Source: Gammaproteobacteria bacterium
GTDB lineage: Bacteria > Pseudomonadota > Gammaproteobacteria > HTCC5015
DNA length: 64,000 bases
Assembly: GCA_016928055.1 (NCBI GenBank)
Contig: JAFGLM010000030.1
Span: 1-64,000, forward strand
Reading direction: 5' to 3'
In this document: piece after piece, positions 40,558-50,878 of the stretch
Layout: every line of letters starts with the position of its first letter
Numbering within the stretch: the stretch's first letter is position 1
Translations under genes and position numbers: made by a program
The notes under the pieces: generated by a model
The model's input: only the letters and a program-made list of their open reading frames with translations
The model's database searches: none
Told to the model about the DNA's origin: nothing

Positions 40558-41931
40558 TTAACCTGTCAGCGTCATCTGCGCTTCCTGGAATCCGGATGCC
40601 AAGCAGCCTAGCAGCGAATTCGGACGCGCTTCGATAATTTCAACATCGACAAAAGAACCGGTTAATTCCGCCGGCGCGGTGAAATTGACGACTCGATTAT
40701 TCTCGGTGCGGCCGGCCATTTGCGCAGGGTCTTTTTTGGAGGGCCCTTCCACCAGGATTCTCTGAACGGAACCCACCATGGCATGACTGATTTTTTGCGC
40801 ATGGTGGTTGATTACATGCTGCAATGCAGCGAGACGCTGTTTTTTGGTTTCAGGCGATACATTATCCGGTAAGGACGCCGCCGGAGTACCGGGCCGGGCG
40901 CTGTATATAAAACTGTACGACTGGTCAAAACCGATTTCCCGAATAAACGTCATGGTTGCTTCAAAATCCGATTCATCCTCACCGGGGAAACCAACAATAA
41001 AATCAGAAGAGATGCTGATATCGGGACGAATGGCCCGCAATTTACGAATTTTGGCCTTATACTCCAGAACGGTATGGCCCCGTTTCATTGCCGCCAAAAT
41101 CCGGTCCGAACCGCTTTGTACCGGTAAATGGACATGGCTGACCAGTTTCGGAATCGTGGAATAAGCCTGGATTAAGGCGTCACTGAACTCGACAGGATGC
41201 GAAGTCGTGTAACGAATACGCTCAATACCTCCAATGGCCGCAACATAATGCAGCAAGGTGGCAAAATCACATATTTCAGTTTCCCTGCTCTGATCATCCA
41301 CCATCTGGCCACGATAAGCGTTCACATTCTGGCCCAACAAGGTAATTTCTTTCACTCCCTGCTGCGCCAGCTGTACGATTTCCGCTATCACATCATCCAG
41401 CGGGCGACTGATTTCCTCGCCTCGCGTATAAGGAACCACGCAATAGGTGCAGTACTTGCTGCAACCTTCCATGATGGAAACAAAGGCGGCTGCGCCGTCA
41501 GTTTTTGCGGGCGGCAAATTATCGAATTTTTCAATTTCCGGGAACGAGATATCGACTACCGCGGTTCGCCTGCCGAGCACCTCATCCACCATTTGCGGCA
41601 ATCGATGCAGGGTTTGCGGCCCAAATACGATATCCACATACGGTGCCCGCTCACGGATCGCAGCCCCCTCCTGACTGGCTACACAGCCACCAACGCCGAT
41701 CACCAAATTGGAATTTCTTTCTTTCAGCGGTTTCCAGCGTCCCAGTTCGGAAAAAACCTTCTCCTGCGCTTTTTCACGGATCGAACAGGTATTCAGCAGT
41801 AAAATATCGGCTTCTTCGGGATTGTCAGTCTTTGCGTACCCTCTGCCCTCGCAAAGTACATCCAACATCTTGCCGGAATCGTACTCATTCATCTGGCAAC
41901 CGTGGGTTTTGATATAGATTTTTCCGGGCAT
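40558..41931 (-). CDS. miaB: tRNA-2-methylthio-N6-dimethylallyladenosine synthase MiaB
   Basis: MiaB adds a methylthio group to i6A37 of tRNA using two iron-sulphur clusters. The N-terminal cluster cysteines are in [22 protein letters not shown] and [11 protein letters not shown]. The radical-SAM motif is [15 protein letters not shown] near residue 155, and a TRAM domain ends the protein. I use the ATG at 41931 ([12 protein letters not shown], 457 aa); a GTG four codons upstream (41943) is an alternative. It heads the miaB-hicAB-ybeZ-ybeY-corC-lnt run. Confidence 0.96.
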   Translation of the reverse strand: MPGKIYIKTHGCQMNEYDSGKMLDVLCEGRGYAKTDNPEEADILLLNTCSIREKAQEKVFSELGRWKPLKERNSNLVIGVGGCVASQEGAAIRERAPYVDIVFGPQTLHRLPQMVDEVLGRRTAVVDISFPEIEKFDNLPPAKTDGAAAFVSIMEGCSKYCTYCVVPYTRGEEISRPLDDVIAEIVQLAQQGVKEITLLGQNVNAYRGQMVDDQSRETEICDFATLLHYVAAIGGIERIRYTTSHPVEFSDALIQAYSTIPKLVSHVHLPVQSGSDRILAAMKRGHTVLEYKAKIRKLRAIRPDISISSDFIVGFPGEDESDFEATMTFIREIGFDQSYSFIYSARPGTPAASLPDNVSPETKKQRLAALQHVINHHAQKISHAMVGSVQRILVEGPSKKDPAQMAGRTENNRVVNFTAPAELTGSFVDVEIIEARPNSLLGCLASGFQEAQMTLTG

Positions 41932-42482
41932 TGCGGTCTGCACGAATCGAAAATGGGGGCGTATTTTACATTGCGCCCGGCAAAAATAGTACGCAAATAT
42001 GCCGGATGTTAATTGGCAACCTGACGGCGTTTTTCTCGTGGCACAAATAAAACCACTTCAACTGAGGTGTATGTTTGGTCTCGCTTCTATACACATAAAT
42101 CCCTGAAATCGAGGCGAAACGCAAGTGATCCCACATCTGCGAAGATTGCGGTTGAAAACCAAGTCTTTTAATGTAAATACACCTAATGGCTAATCGGACG
42201 GGGTTGATATAACCATCAAGGCTAACAAATTTGCTATAGATACCCAGAATTAAACCGGAAACATCTCGAATCGCTTAGAAAACATGCTAAGTAGACTGTC
42301 TAAACACCAATCAAGATCTGGTATTTCTATTATGATATTTCATCGAAAAACACCAAAAAATGGTTATTTTAGTGGTGCTTGCGAGAAATCTGCGAATGCT
42401 ACAAAATACAGCGTCTACTTGAAGAAACAAGGCGTTCAGGGTACCTCTTTAAGGGGAGTAAATATTGTTGAAAGTAAGTTTT

Positions 42483-42500
42483 ATGTGATCACGATCACAT
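42483..42500. promoter_or_regulatory. Near-perfect CRP (cAMP receptor protein) operator
   Basis: ATGTGATCACGATCACAT is an 18-bp site whose two 8-bp half-sites (ATGTGATC and GATCACAT) are perfect inverted copies. It matches the TGTGA-N6-TCACA consensus of CRP/Vfr proteins in all ten core positions. It is centred at 42491.5, about 170 bases before the first possible wecA start. Confidence 0.8.
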
Positions 42501-42511
42501 ATACTTCGTAC

Positions 42512-42522
42512 TATATTATATT
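42512..42522 (+). promoter_or_regulatory. Possible -10 element for wecA
   Basis: Two overlapping TATATT hexamers (42512-42517 and 42517-42522) follow the CRP site. The second would start transcription near 42529, placing the CRP centre at about -37, close to the -41.5 position of class II activated promoters. No good -35 is present, which fits an activator-dependent promoter. Confidence 0.45.
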
Positions 42523-42684
42523 TCCAAGAATATGTTTTATTGGGTAAAGAGCGCGTTAAAACCAGCAGTCTGTGAGAATTACTAGATACCAGAACCTGAT
42601 TAGCTCAGTTCAGCGAGACCAAATAGAAAGTGAAATACTTACATCGTTTTAATTGTTAGGATGAATTTCAAGGGAGCTGAGAAC

Positions 42685-43803
42685 ATGCAACAAACTGTTG
42701 AAAATATAACCGCCAGTGTTCTGCTTGCAGGAACATTTACCATAATCGCTATTTTAGTCCTACGTCCCTTAGCAAAAGCAATTGGTCTTATTGATTCGCC
42801 TGGAGGTCGAAAGAAACATAACGGCCAGATTCCCCTGATCGGCGGGATAGCGATTTTTCTTGGATCCGCCGCAGGTTTAACATATTTGCAGGATATGTTT
42901 ATTGGGATTAACGCTTTTGTTTGCTCGGTGACTTTGTTATTTGCTATTGGACTGGTCGATGATTTTTACGATATACCACCACTGACAAAACTAGGCGCTC
43001 AAATTACAGCTGCATTGATTATGGTATTGTGGGGCAATATTAAAATTGAGGGTTTGGCAAATCTGTTTATTTTTGGCCCTCTCAATCTGGATACTATGTC
43101 TATTCCGATCACTGTTATTGCTGTCGTTGGATACATTAATGCTACCAATATGTCTGACGGTATCGACGGATTAGCGGGCTCGTTGACGTTGATACCTCTA
43201 TTAGCGCTAGCAATAGCAGCTTATAACACAGGACTCTTCGCTGAATATGCATGCTTAATGACCATAAGTGTGACGATCTTTGTGTTCTTAGCGTTCAACG
43301 CTAGACATCCGCTAAGATCTCGAGCTGGTATTTTTTTGGGGGACGCCGGGAGCATGTTGCTCGGCTTCACCGTGGCATGGTTTGTCGTATATTTAGCAAA
43401 ATCTCAACCGCGCGCAATCGATGCTAGTACAGCATTGTGGATCGTCGGAGTACCATTTATCGATCTCGTTGCCGTCACACTGCAGAGAATTATAAAACGA
43501 CGTTCTCCTTTCAAACCCGACAGAGCTCACTTCCACCATCTCTTGCTACTTGCCGGCTTTAGCGTCAACCAAACAGTACTTATAATTTCCGGCTTAGCAG
43601 TTATATTTGCCAGTACAGGATTAGTAGGCCAATATTTTAGTATTCCGGGACCCATAATGTTTTATTTATTTTTTGCGTTTTTTATTTTTTCTATGATACT
43701 ACTTAACTTTGCCTGGCGCACAACCAAAATAATGGCAAAATTTCGTAGAAGCTTACGCCAATCACTTAGAAGCCGTGTTCAAAATAAACCTGCGATAAAC
43801 TAG
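42685..43803 (+). CDS. wecA: Undecaprenyl-phosphate GlcNAc-1-phosphate transferase (WecA-like)
   Basis: This membrane enzyme starts polysaccharide repeat units by moving a sugar phosphate (usually GlcNAc-1-P) onto undecaprenyl phosphate. The 372-residue product has about 11 helices and the family motifs GLVDDFYDIPPLTKLGAQ, NATNMSDGIDGLAGS, FLGDAGSMLLGF and the His motif RAHFHHLLLLAGFS. The ATG at 42685 has GGGAG about 10 bases upstream; an ATG at 42661 has only an adjacent AGG. It is the sole plus-strand gene at the left end of the locus and meets rmlD tail to tail. Confidence 0.92.
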   Translation: MQQTVENITASVLLAGTFTIIAILVLRPLAKAIGLIDSPGGRKKHNGQIPLIGGIAIFLGSAAGLTYLQDMFIGINAFVCSVTLLFAIGLVDDFYDIPPLTKLGAQITAALIMVLWGNIKIEGLANLFIFGPLNLDTMSIPITVIAVVGYINATNMSDGIDGLAGSLTLIPLLALAIAAYNTGLFAEYACLMTISVTIFVFLAFNARHPLRSRAGIFLGDAGSMLLGFTVAWFVVYLAKSQPRAIDASTALWIVGVPFIDLVAVTLQRIIKRRSPFKPDRAHFHHLLLLAGFSVNQTVLIISGLAVIFASTGLVGQYFSIPGPIMFYLFFAFFIFSMILLNFAWRTTKIMAKFRRSLRQSLRSRVQNKPAIN

Positions 43804-43850
43804 AATCCTTATGTGTATGTCTCTGTGTATCATCTATTACAGATACTTTC

Positions 43851-44768
43851 CTATTCTTTGCAGAATGATTCTGTTTGATACATTTCAGATAAACACATGG
43901 TCAACATATCTTCCCATGCTGGCATTTTAATTCCAAACACTTTGTTTATTTTATCATTAGACAATACGGTATATTTTGGCCTTTTTGCGGGAAGCGGATA
44001 TTCAGATGTAGTAATCGGTACCAATTTAGCAAGCGCGCATCCAGAGTTTCTTGAATATTCTTTAAGAATCCTTTCAGCAAATCCATACCAAGACACATGA
44101 TTTGTAGCACTTATATGATAAATACCAGCATCTTTTTCCATTTTTCCAAGAAAAAAGGATCGCCTTAAGTAAGATTTGATTATTTGAGTGCTGTATTCTG
44201 CCACGCTTCGGCACCAAGTTGGCGATCCTATTTGATCATCAACAATTTTCAACTCATGCTTTTGCTTCGACAAATTTACTATTGATTTAAGAAAATTCTT
44301 ACCTCTGTTTCCGTATATCCAACTTGTTCGCAGAACAATATATACGCATCCACTATTTTGAATCGCAATCTCTCCTGCTTTTTTTGATTCACCGTATATA
44401 TTAAGAGGACTACATATATCTTCTTCATGATATGGACTGGCTTTTTTCCCATCAAAAACGTAATCCGTTGAATAGTGAATGAGTGCTGCGCCTATTTTCT
44501 TCGCTTCATCAGCTAGTATACCCGGCGCGATCGCATTTACTGTCATCGCAGCCTCAAATTCTGATTCGGCTTGGTCGACCGCAGTATATGCAGAAGCATT
44601 CACTATGAGTTGCGGTTTAATATCATTTACGACCTTTCGAATCATATCCACATTGGCAAGATCTAAACTTTGCCGATCAGTGGCAATAAGCTCACCAAGA
44701 GCCGATAAGGTTCTCTGAAGCTCCCACCCAATCTGACCATTTTTACCAACTAGCAAAATTCGTATCAT
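43851..44768 (-). CDS. rfbD: dTDP-4-dehydrorhamnose reductase
   Basis: RmlD makes dTDP-L-rhamnose in the last step of the pathway. The 305-residue short-chain dehydrogenase has the nucleotide motif LLVGKNGQIGWELQ at the N-terminus, LIHYSTDYVFDGKKASPYHE and the YxxxK catalytic pair in YGESKKAGE near residue 128. It overlaps rfbC by four bases and is the last gene of the minus-strand block. Confidence 0.96.
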   Translation of the reverse strand: MIRILLVGKNGQIGWELQRTLSALGELIATDRQSLDLANVDMIRKVVNDIKPQLIVNASAYTAVDQAESEFEAAMTVNAIAPGILADEAKKIGAALIHYSTDYVFDGKKASPYHEEDICSPLNIYGESKKAGEIAIQNSGCVYIVLRTSWIYGNRGKNFLKSIVNLSKQKHELKIVDDQIGSPTWCRSVAEYSTQIIKSYLRRSFFLGKMEKDAGIYHISATNHVSWYGFAERILKEYSRNSGCALAKLVPITTSEYPLPAKRPKYTVLSNDKINKVFGIKMPAWEDMLTMCLSEMYQTESFCKE

Positions 44769-45307
44769 GGAAATAGTTCAGCTTCACTAATATTTTTTGC
44801 TTCACGATCACGATCCGATAAAATCGGATTGTTCTGTAATGGCCACTCAATACCAATTTCTGAATCGTTCCAGGATATAACACGTTCGTATTCTGGTGAA
44901 TAATATTCCGTTGCTTTATAAAATACCTCAGCTACTTCCGAGATAACCAAAAAACCATGAGCAAATCCAGGCGGCACGAATAGCATGCGTCGATTTTGAG
45001 AAGACAAATATTCTCCGATCCATTTCCCAAAATTTGGTGAGCTTTTCCGAATATCAACTGCGACATCAAATATTTCTCCTTGCAACACACGCACCAGCTT
45101 TCCCTGTGTTTTCTTTATTTGATAGTGCAATCCTCTTATAACAGATTTTCTGGAAAGTGATTGATTGTCCTGCACAAAGTTCACATCGATACCAGAACTC
45201 ACAAAATTTCGTTTATTATAGCTCTCAAAAAAGTACCCCCGTTCGTCACCATATAGTACCGGTTCTAAAATATTCACGCCTTTCAATGATGTCTCAATAA
45301 CTTTCAT
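44765..45307 (-). CDS. rfbC: dTDP-4-dehydrorhamnose 3,5-epimerase
   Basis: RmlC is a cupin epimerase acting on dTDP-4-keto-6-deoxyglucose. The active-site His is in VIRGLHYQIKKTQGKLVRVL near residue 60, with DVAVDIRKSSPNFGKW and the family block FVPPGFAHGFLVISE. The length of 180 residues is typical. It starts with ATG 3 bases after rfbA and overlaps rfbD. Confidence 0.97.
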   Translation of the reverse strand: MKVIETSLKGVNILEPVLYGDERGYFFESYNKRNFVSSGIDVNFVQDNQSLSRKSVIRGLHYQIKKTQGKLVRVLQGEIFDVAVDIRKSSPNFGKWIGEYLSSQNRRMLFVPPGFAHGFLVISEVAEVFYKATEYYSPEYERVISWNDSEIGIEWPLQNNPILSDRDREAKNISEAELFP

Positions 45308-45310
45308 ATT

Positions 45311-46186
45311 TTAAAATACCTTTTCATTTAGCAGACTCAAAAGATATTCTCCATACCCACTTTTCCTAAGTGGTTCCGCCAGTAGTTCCAGCTGCCTAGC
45401 ATCTATATATCCCATACGGAAAGCTATTTCCTCCGGGCAAGCCACTTTCAGCCCCTGGCGCTTCTCTAGTGTTTCGATAAATTGACCTGCTTGCAGCAAC
45501 GTTTCATATGATCCAGTATCAAGCCACGCCGCGCCCCTTCCCATAACGAATACATCGAGCTGCCCCTGACTAAGATAGAATTGATTAATGTCTGTTATCT
45601 CTAGTTCACCACGAGAGGATGGCTGAAGGGAACGCGCTATATCTATCACTTTATTGTCATAGAAATATAAACCTGTGACAGCATAACGTGACTTAGGCTT
45701 TTTCGGCTTTTCTTCAATCGAAACTGCAACTCCTTTTGTATTAAACTCCACGACACCATAATGCTGTGGCTCAATTACAGGATATGCAAATATAGTCGCT
45801 CCTTTCTTTTTTTTTGTATTTTCTTTTAAATCAGAAACAAAATCATGTCCATAAAATATGTTATCACCAAGTATTAATGCGCACCCGTCTTCACCAATAA
45901 AATCAGCACCAATAATAAATGCTTGCGCGATGCCACCCGGTTCTGGTTGTACTGCATAGCTTAAATTCAGACCCCAATGTCGCCCATCACCTAATAGAGA
46001 TTGAAACCGATCTATTTCCTGTGGTGTGCATATAATCAATATTTCTCGAATATCGCTTAGCATCAAAGTGGTTAGCGGATAATAGATCATTGGTTTGTCG
46101 TAAACCGGCAAAAGCTGTTTCGACACAACACGTGTAACTGGATATAGCCGTGTGCCACTGCCACCAGCTAGAATTATGCCTTTCAT
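45311..46186 (-). CDS. rfbA: Glucose-1-phosphate thymidylyltransferase
   Basis: RmlA forms dTDP-glucose, the first step towards dTDP-L-rhamnose. The N-terminal signature is [20 protein letters not shown] and [16 protein letters not shown], with [11 protein letters not shown] further on. The start is the ATG at 46186, which shares a base with the rfbB stop (TGATG); a TTG one codon upstream is less likely. The length is 291 residues, normal. Confidence 0.97.
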   Translation of the reverse strand: MKGIILAGGSGTRLYPVTRVVSKQLLPVYDKPMIYYPLTTLMLSDIREILIICTPQEIDRFQSLLGDGRHWGLNLSYAVQPEPGGIAQAFIIGADFIGEDGCALILGDNIFYGHDFVSDLKENTKKKKGATIFAYPVIEPQHYGVVEFNTKGVAVSIEEKPKKPKSRYAVTGLYFYDNKVIDIARSLQPSSRGELEITDINQFYLSQGQLDVFVMGRGAAWLDTGSYETLLQAGQFIETLEKRQGLKVACPEEIAFRMGYIDARQLELLAEPLRKSGYGEYLLSLLNEKVF

Positions 46187-47295
46187 CAAACTTCTCGCTC
46201 CGTGTAATTTTTTTCAAGCCACTTAAGATAGGATCCATTTTTTATATTGTTAACCCATTCCTGATTCTGTAAATACCATCTTACAGTCTCATACAAACCA
46301 TCTTCAAAATTCCATTTTGCTCTCCATCCTAATTCGTTTTCAATTTTTTGAGAATTTATTGAATAACGTTGATCATGTCCAGGACGATCCTTTATAAACT
46401 GAATTAACGATCGATGTTTAGAAATATACGCATTTTCTAAACATTCATCTAGTATATCGCAAATTGTCTGCACGACCTCTAAATTGCTTCGCTCATTCCC
46501 AGCACCAATATTGTATACATCGCCCGGCACACCACTTTCGAGAACAGTACGGATGCCAGCGCAATGATCTTCTACATATATCCAGTCTCGCACATTTGAT
46601 CCGTCACCATATATCGGTATCTGCCTACCTTCTTGTGCATTTAAAATTACTAGCGGAATTAGTTTTTCCGGAAATTGAAAAGAGCCAAAATTATTACCAC
46701 AGTGTGTCGTTAAAGTGGGTAATCCATAGGTTTTGAAATATGACCGGACCAAGTGATCAGCAGCAGCCTTTGAGGCCGCATATGGGCTATTCGGAGCATA
46801 AGCCGTCGTTTCTGTAAATGACGTGGCATCCGAATCAAGCGATCCATAAACCTCATCGGTAGATACGTGCAAAAATCGAAACTCCGTCTTTCTCTTTGCA
46901 TCTAAATTAAGCCAGTAATTTCGCGCGACCTCAAGTAGAGTAAATGTCCCAAGCACATTGGTCCGTACAAAATCTTCTGGCGAATGAATGGATCGATCAA
47001 CATGACTCTCTGCAGCAAAATGCACTATAGCAAACGGTTGATACTGTTGTAAATATTTTTCAATAGCGCCACTGTCACAGATGTCACCTTTTACAAAAAC
47101 ATAACGATTGCTAGCTTCTATTTTCTCGAGATTCTGCAAATTACCAGCATAAGTAAGTTTATCAAGATTTACAACCTGATCATCTCTTTCTAATATCCAG
47201 TTCAGAATGAAATTTGCTCCAATAAATCCAGCTCCACCAGTGACTAAAATACATTTTTTTTTAACTGCTTTGGAAGATTTTTCAATTAATGTCAT
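46186..47295 (-). CDS. rfbB: dTDP-glucose 4,6-dehydratase
   Basis: RmlB converts dTDP-glucose to dTDP-4-keto-6-deoxyglucose. The 369-residue protein has [20 protein letters not shown], the catalytic [15 protein letters not shown] and [15 protein letters not shown], and [20 protein letters not shown]. The ATG at 47295 shares a base with the stop of the upstream glycosyltransferase (TGATG) and has GGGAG about 10 bases upstream. A longer frame from 47316 is less likely. Confidence 0.96.
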   Translation of the reverse strand: MTLIEKSSKAVKKKCILVTGGAGFIGANFILNWILERDDQVVNLDKLTYAGNLQNLEKIEASNRYVFVKGDICDSGAIEKYLQQYQPFAIVHFAAESHVDRSIHSPEDFVRTNVLGTFTLLEVARNYWLNLDAKRKTEFRFLHVSTDEVYGSLDSDATSFTETTAYAPNSPYAASKAAADHLVRSYFKTYGLPTLTTHCGNNFGSFQFPEKLIPLVILNAQEGRQIPIYGDGSNVRDWIYVEDHCAGIRTVLESGVPGDVYNIGAGNERSNLEVVQTICDILDECLENAYISKHRSLIQFIKDRPGHDQRYSINSQKIENELGWRAKWNFEDGLYETVRWYLQNQEWVNNIKNGSYLKWLEKNYTEREV

Positions 47296-48107
47296 CAGAA
47301 TAGCTCCCAACCCCATTTATTAAAGTAACGAAACGCACTGCATACAAAATGCCAAGCACCTCTAATACTCTTATGCGCTTCTCGCCGCCATACATGAATC
47401 ACTAGTGCAGTCGGACAATACAGAGTATGCCATCCATGCTTTTGTACAACGCGAGATAAATCGGTATCTTCAAAATAAAGAAAGTAGCGCTCGTCAAATC
47501 CACCAACTTCTTTCAATGCATTGGTACGACAGGCCATAAAGGCGCCCGATACTGCTGGTACCGAATAGAATGTATCATATCCAATATCAAGCATTTCATA
47601 TCGTTGCATACGCCTCTTAAATATAGGGTATAGTACCGAAGGCGCAAAACGACGTAAAAATAAATCCAAGATAGTTGGGTTTCGATGATTTAACGGCTGC
47701 AAACTTCCGTCTGGAAAGTGTACCCTCGGACAGGCAATCGCGATTTTATTATCATCGCGCAGGACTCGTAATAATGTCCCCACTGCGTTTTCCGTCAAGT
47801 TAATATCCGGATTACAGATAATGTGATATATGCCATCAACCTCATCCAGAATCCGATTATGTCCACCACCGAATCCAAGATTTTTGTCGCTAATCATTAA
47901 ATGGATGCGCTGATCTTGAGCTGCTAGTCTCTTCACCACTTCAACTGTTTTGTCAGCTGAACCATTGTCAAAAATATATATTTTTGAAGGAAACGAATTA
48001 TTCAACCCTGCTTGCAGAGATCGGATTGTATCCTCGATCATTTGAGCATTATTGAACGTTACAATACCTATACTTAGGTATTCTATATTGCCGTCAAATT
48101 CAGTCAC
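47295..48107 (-). CDS. Family 2 glycosyltransferase, probably rhamnosyltransferase
   Basis: This 270-residue GT-A enzyme has the N-terminal block IGIVTFNNAQMIEDTIRSLQ, IYIFDNGSADKTVEV and the acidic sugar-nucleotide site CNPDINLTENAV. FYSVPAVSGAFMACRTNALK and GGFDERYFLYFEDTDLSRVV follow; the last motif is common in WbbL-like rhamnosyltransferases. It is directly coupled to rfbBACD by a TGATG overlap, which supports L-rhamnose as donor. That specificity is inference. Confidence 0.88.
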   Translation of the reverse strand: MTEFDGNIEYLSIGIVTFNNAQMIEDTIRSLQAGLNNSFPSKIYIFDNGSADKTVEVVKRLAAQDQRIHLMISDKNLGFGGGHNRILDEVDGIYHIICNPDINLTENAVGTLLRVLRDDNKIAIACPRVHFPDGSLQPLNHRNPTILDLFLRRFAPSVLYPIFKRRMQRYEMLDIGYDTFYSVPAVSGAFMACRTNALKEVGGFDERYFLYFEDTDLSRVVQKHGWHTLYCPTALVIHVWRREAHKSIRGAWHFVCSAFRYFNKWGWELF

Positions 48108-48664
48108 TAGGTTCTAAATACTCCATAAAGACAATATTGCCGCATATTTCTATCCAACCATTTAGATCTGATTGGAGCATAAAATATTTCACTCAATTTA
48201 AAACCATACTTTTCCACTTCTGCAACCAGTCTTTCTTGATCGTAAAATGTTTTATGATCAGGATCACTAGCATAACCTTTTCTACCAGGTACTCCGATGA
48301 GTAGATGCCCGTTCTCCACCAGAATGCGATTTATTTCTTTAAGGAGCGCCATAGGTTCGATAATATGCTCTAGTACATTATCTAGAACTACCCCATCAAA
48401 TTCAGCTTCAGAAAAAGGCAAACTACTATTTTTCATCGTGTAGGCCTCATAACCTTTTCCCCTGCACCATTCAATAGTAAATGGATTTATATCGACTCCT
48501 ATCGTGTTTGGCCGATAGGCCAACATATCACCAAGTCCACAACCAACATCTAATACTTTTCCTTTTAAGCGGCGACAGATACGAGGATAAAGATAGTATC
48601 GTCGGTATATTAACCCAAGACAGCCCCTTTCTTTCAAATAGTCAAAATAATCAGAGTGTTCCAA
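48107..48664 (-). CDS. Class I SAM-dependent methyltransferase
   Basis: This 185-residue protein has a Rossmann SAM-binding motif (GKVLDVGCGLGDMLAYRP) near residue 36 and VVLDNVLEHIIEPMALLKEI near 90, as in Methyltransf_11-type enzymes. The length is short for a stand-alone enzyme but the fold appears complete. The start is TTG at 48664, with GGAA about 10 bases upstream, just after the stop of the preceding glycosyltransferase. It probably methylates a sugar of the repeat unit. Confidence 0.82.
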   Translation of the reverse strand: MEHSDYFDYLKERGCLGLIYRRYYLYPRICRRLKGKVLDVGCGLGDMLAYRPNTIGVDINPFTIEWCRGKGYEAYTMKNSSLPFSEAEFDGVVLDNVLEHIIEPMALLKEINRILVENGHLLIGVPGRKGYASDPDHKTFYDQERLVAEVEKYGFKLSEIFYAPIRSKWLDRNMRQYCLYGVFRT

Positions 48665-48665
48665 A

Positions 48666-49730
48666 TCAGCTTTCCAATAGTTCTAAATATTTCATTGAAT
48701 TATTTTTTTGACGAAATCCTGAAGGCAACAGATTCTTTTTTTCCTCTATATTCTGTCGCGACCATGTCGCCAGCTTTATCATAGATTCCACTAAATCTGA
48801 ATCGGCGCTAAACAATAAACCATTTTGACCAGATTTAATGACTTCCGTATTGCCATCCACGTCGCGCAACAGACATGGCACTCCTAAATATAAAGCCTCT
48901 AAAACAGAACGAGATACGCCTTCCGACGTTGATGGTAAAATCATACAATCTGCTTGAGCAACTAATGAATATGGGTTTGCTAGAGAACCGTGTACTCGAA
49001 CAACGTCTGCAATATTTTTATCAATTAGTGATTTTTCTATCGCGGATCGTAATGGCCCATCACCAACCAAATCAATAGTAAATTTTACGTCTCGTCGCTT
49101 TAACTCAAATGCCGCATACAATAGCAGATCCGGCCGTTTTCGATTAGTCAAACTGCCCAAAAATACGAATCGTATAGTATCATCTGAATAATTGGAATCA
49201 CGATATATTTCCAAAGCTTTTTCGTCAATAAAATTGCCTATCACTGACGGCGTTACGCCTGAAAAAAATCGGATTTGGTCTGCCATACTCGAAGTCATCG
49301 CAACAATATGATCAAACCAGCGCAATAAAAATAAATGCCCAATAGCGATAATATAACCGTGTAAACCATAGTCCAAACGATAGTTACATAATAAGTTACC
49401 ACGCACGCTGCTGATTATCATCGCGAAAGAGCGGCACATCAAGTTGATCATATCTGCAGATAAGCAAAACGACAATGATACTATGTTATCTCGAGTTCCC
49501 GCGCCATACAGCAAGCGACGATAAGCGGTCAATTTTTGCTTCACGCCAAGATGCTCAGCCAGCGATAAATGTATAACTCGCGAATCCAGTACAGCATTAG
49601 CTCCGGGCCCGTTCCTCAGAGTAACTAAACTAACCCGGCGGCATCTAACTAATGAATTCGCAAGTGCAATAGCTCCCTTTATCGGGCCGGTTGGCTGCAT
49701 AGAAGGTATTAGTATAAAAATCTCTCGCAT
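48666..49730 (-). CDS. Family 4-type glycosyltransferase
   Basis: This 354-residue GT-B enzyme begins MREIFILIPSMQPTGPIKGA. It carries the donor-binding region IRFVFLGSLTNRKRPDLLL and the E-x7-E motif in LPSTSEGVSRSVLEALYLGV near residue 275. It shares one base with the next gene upstream (TAATG). Donor and acceptor are unknown. Confidence 0.88.
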   Translation of the reverse strand: MREIFILIPSMQPTGPIKGAIALANSLVRCRRVSLVTLRNGPGANAVLDSRVIHLSLAEHLGVKQKLTAYRRLLYGAGTRDNIVSLSFCLSADMINLMCRSFAMIISSVRGNLLCNYRLDYGLHGYIIAIGHLFLLRWFDHIVAMTSSMADQIRFFSGVTPSVIGNFIDEKALEIYRDSNYSDDTIRFVFLGSLTNRKRPDLLLYAAFELKRRDVKFTIDLVGDGPLRSAIEKSLIDKNIADVVRVHGSLANPYSLVAQADCMILPSTSEGVSRSVLEALYLGVPCLLRDVDGNTEVIKSGQNGLLFSADSDLVESMIKLATWSRQNIEEKKNLLPSGFRQKNNSMKYLELLES

Positions 49731-50875
49731 TATGAAACCATCTTAAGTATACGATTGGCACGTGCTTGCCAGGTATGTTTTTCTAGATAACAGGCATGAC
49801 CATTTTGACCAAGGCGTCTAGCTAATTCCGGGTTTTTCTTTAAATCAATCAAACACCGGAGCCAGCTTTCAGGATCGTCAGAAACAGCAAGTAATGCATT
49901 TTCATGATCTCTTAACACCTCACGCAAAACTGGTAAATCAGAAGATACTATCGGCGTACCTGATGCAAGATATTCAAACATCTTCATCGGCGACATCCAT
50001 CGAGCAGTATCATGCCCATCCACACCAATCGATACTTGCTTTTGATACGGCATTAATAACACATCAACAACAGCCATAAGCCGTTGCGCCTCTGGATGTG
50101 ATTTGTACCCAATATATTTTACATTTTCTAAAGGATTTGACGCTCGCCTTACTTCGATCATCTGCTCATTACCACCAACTACCAAAAAAGCCGTATCGGG
50201 TAATCTTTCCGCTAAAGACTCAATGATTTCAATACCTCTTCCTGGATATAGATGTCCAAAATACCCACACACGGTTGTATAACCTTCCATGTCCTTTATC
50301 ATATCTGAAAGACGTTTACGTTTTTCCGCAAATAACATTGGTTTAATTCCAATTGGGGCAGCGTCATGCAAAACGAATATTTGTGTAGCGATATCGCCAT
50401 GGTATTCTTTTATAAGTTCCTTAAGCTTCTCTGAAATTACTAGAGTAATCACATTTTTCTGTCTAAGTACGCCCGCTTGCAGTAACCTACTAATTCCCTT
50501 TTCAAGTTGATGCGTTTCATAAATAATCTTGCGGTGTAGTATTACAGCCAATATATAAGCTGCATAAAGGTTGCGCGAAAGTATTGTCTGAGACCCCTTA
50601 CAGCAGATCAATTTACACAATGCCATTATCGCAATAAATATATTATCACCGTGTGACCACCGATTATAATAGGTTTGCAATTTAATTCCGACAAGCTTAA
50701 CTCCGTAAATATCCCGTATCGCTGACAATGCTTCATTTTGGTTTCGTATACTGCGCTTTGCAAACAAAGTAACATCTGCACCGCAATCAAGGAAAGCCTG
50801 GCATTGATGCACTACATGCACCGAATTTGCAGAACGTGAGGGTAAAACTGAAGGTGAAATATAGTAAAGTTGCAC
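49730..50875 (-). CDS. Family 4-type glycosyltransferase
   Basis: This 381-residue GT-B enzyme begins with a GTG codon (MQLYYISPSVLPSRSANSVH). The nucleotide-sugar half has GYFGHLYPGRGIEIIESLAE, VVGGNEQMIEVRR and SPMKMFEYLASGTPIVSSDL with the conserved Glu pair. It starts 3 bases after the 401-residue unknown gene and overlaps the next glycosyltransferase by one base, so the run is cotranscribed. Confidence 0.88.
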   Translation of the reverse strand: MQLYYISPSVLPSRSANSVHVVHQCQAFLDCGADVTLFAKRSIRNQNEALSAIRDIYGVKLVGIKLQTYYNRWSHGDNIFIAIMALCKLICCKGSQTILSRNLYAAYILAVILHRKIIYETHQLEKGISRLLQAGVLRQKNVITLVISEKLKELIKEYHGDIATQIFVLHDAAPIGIKPMLFAEKRKRLSDMIKDMEGYTTVCGYFGHLYPGRGIEIIESLAERLPDTAFLVVGGNEQMIEVRRASNPLENVKYIGYKSHPEAQRLMAVVDVLLMPYQKQVSIGVDGHDTARWMSPMKMFEYLASGTPIVSSDLPVLREVLRDHENALLAVSDDPESWLRCLIDLKKNPELARRLGQNGHACYLEKHTWQARANRILKMVS

Positions 50876-50878
50876 AGG

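Larger units (their letters stand above)
41944..42660. other. 717-bp intergenic region between miaB and the polysaccharide locus
   Basis: This region separates divergent miaB and wecA and marks the change to AT-rich sequence. Besides the CRP-type operator and promoter listed separately, I see only small imperfect hairpins (for example CACTTC/GAGGTG near 42056-42071). An open stretch of 87 codons at 42284-42547 has no recognisable domain and an unnatural Ser/Lys/Ile-rich composition, so I do not call it a gene. Confidence 0.6.

Noticed and set aside
41197..41802. Long open frame (201 codons) antisense to miaB
   Set aside because: It lies wholly opposite a clear miaB gene, has unnatural composition and no recognisable domain; it is a shadow of the real gene.
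42284..42547. Possible 87-residue gene in the miaB-wecA intergenic region
   Set aside because: No domain, no clear ribosome site, and it would overlap the CRP operator and the promoter-like elements.
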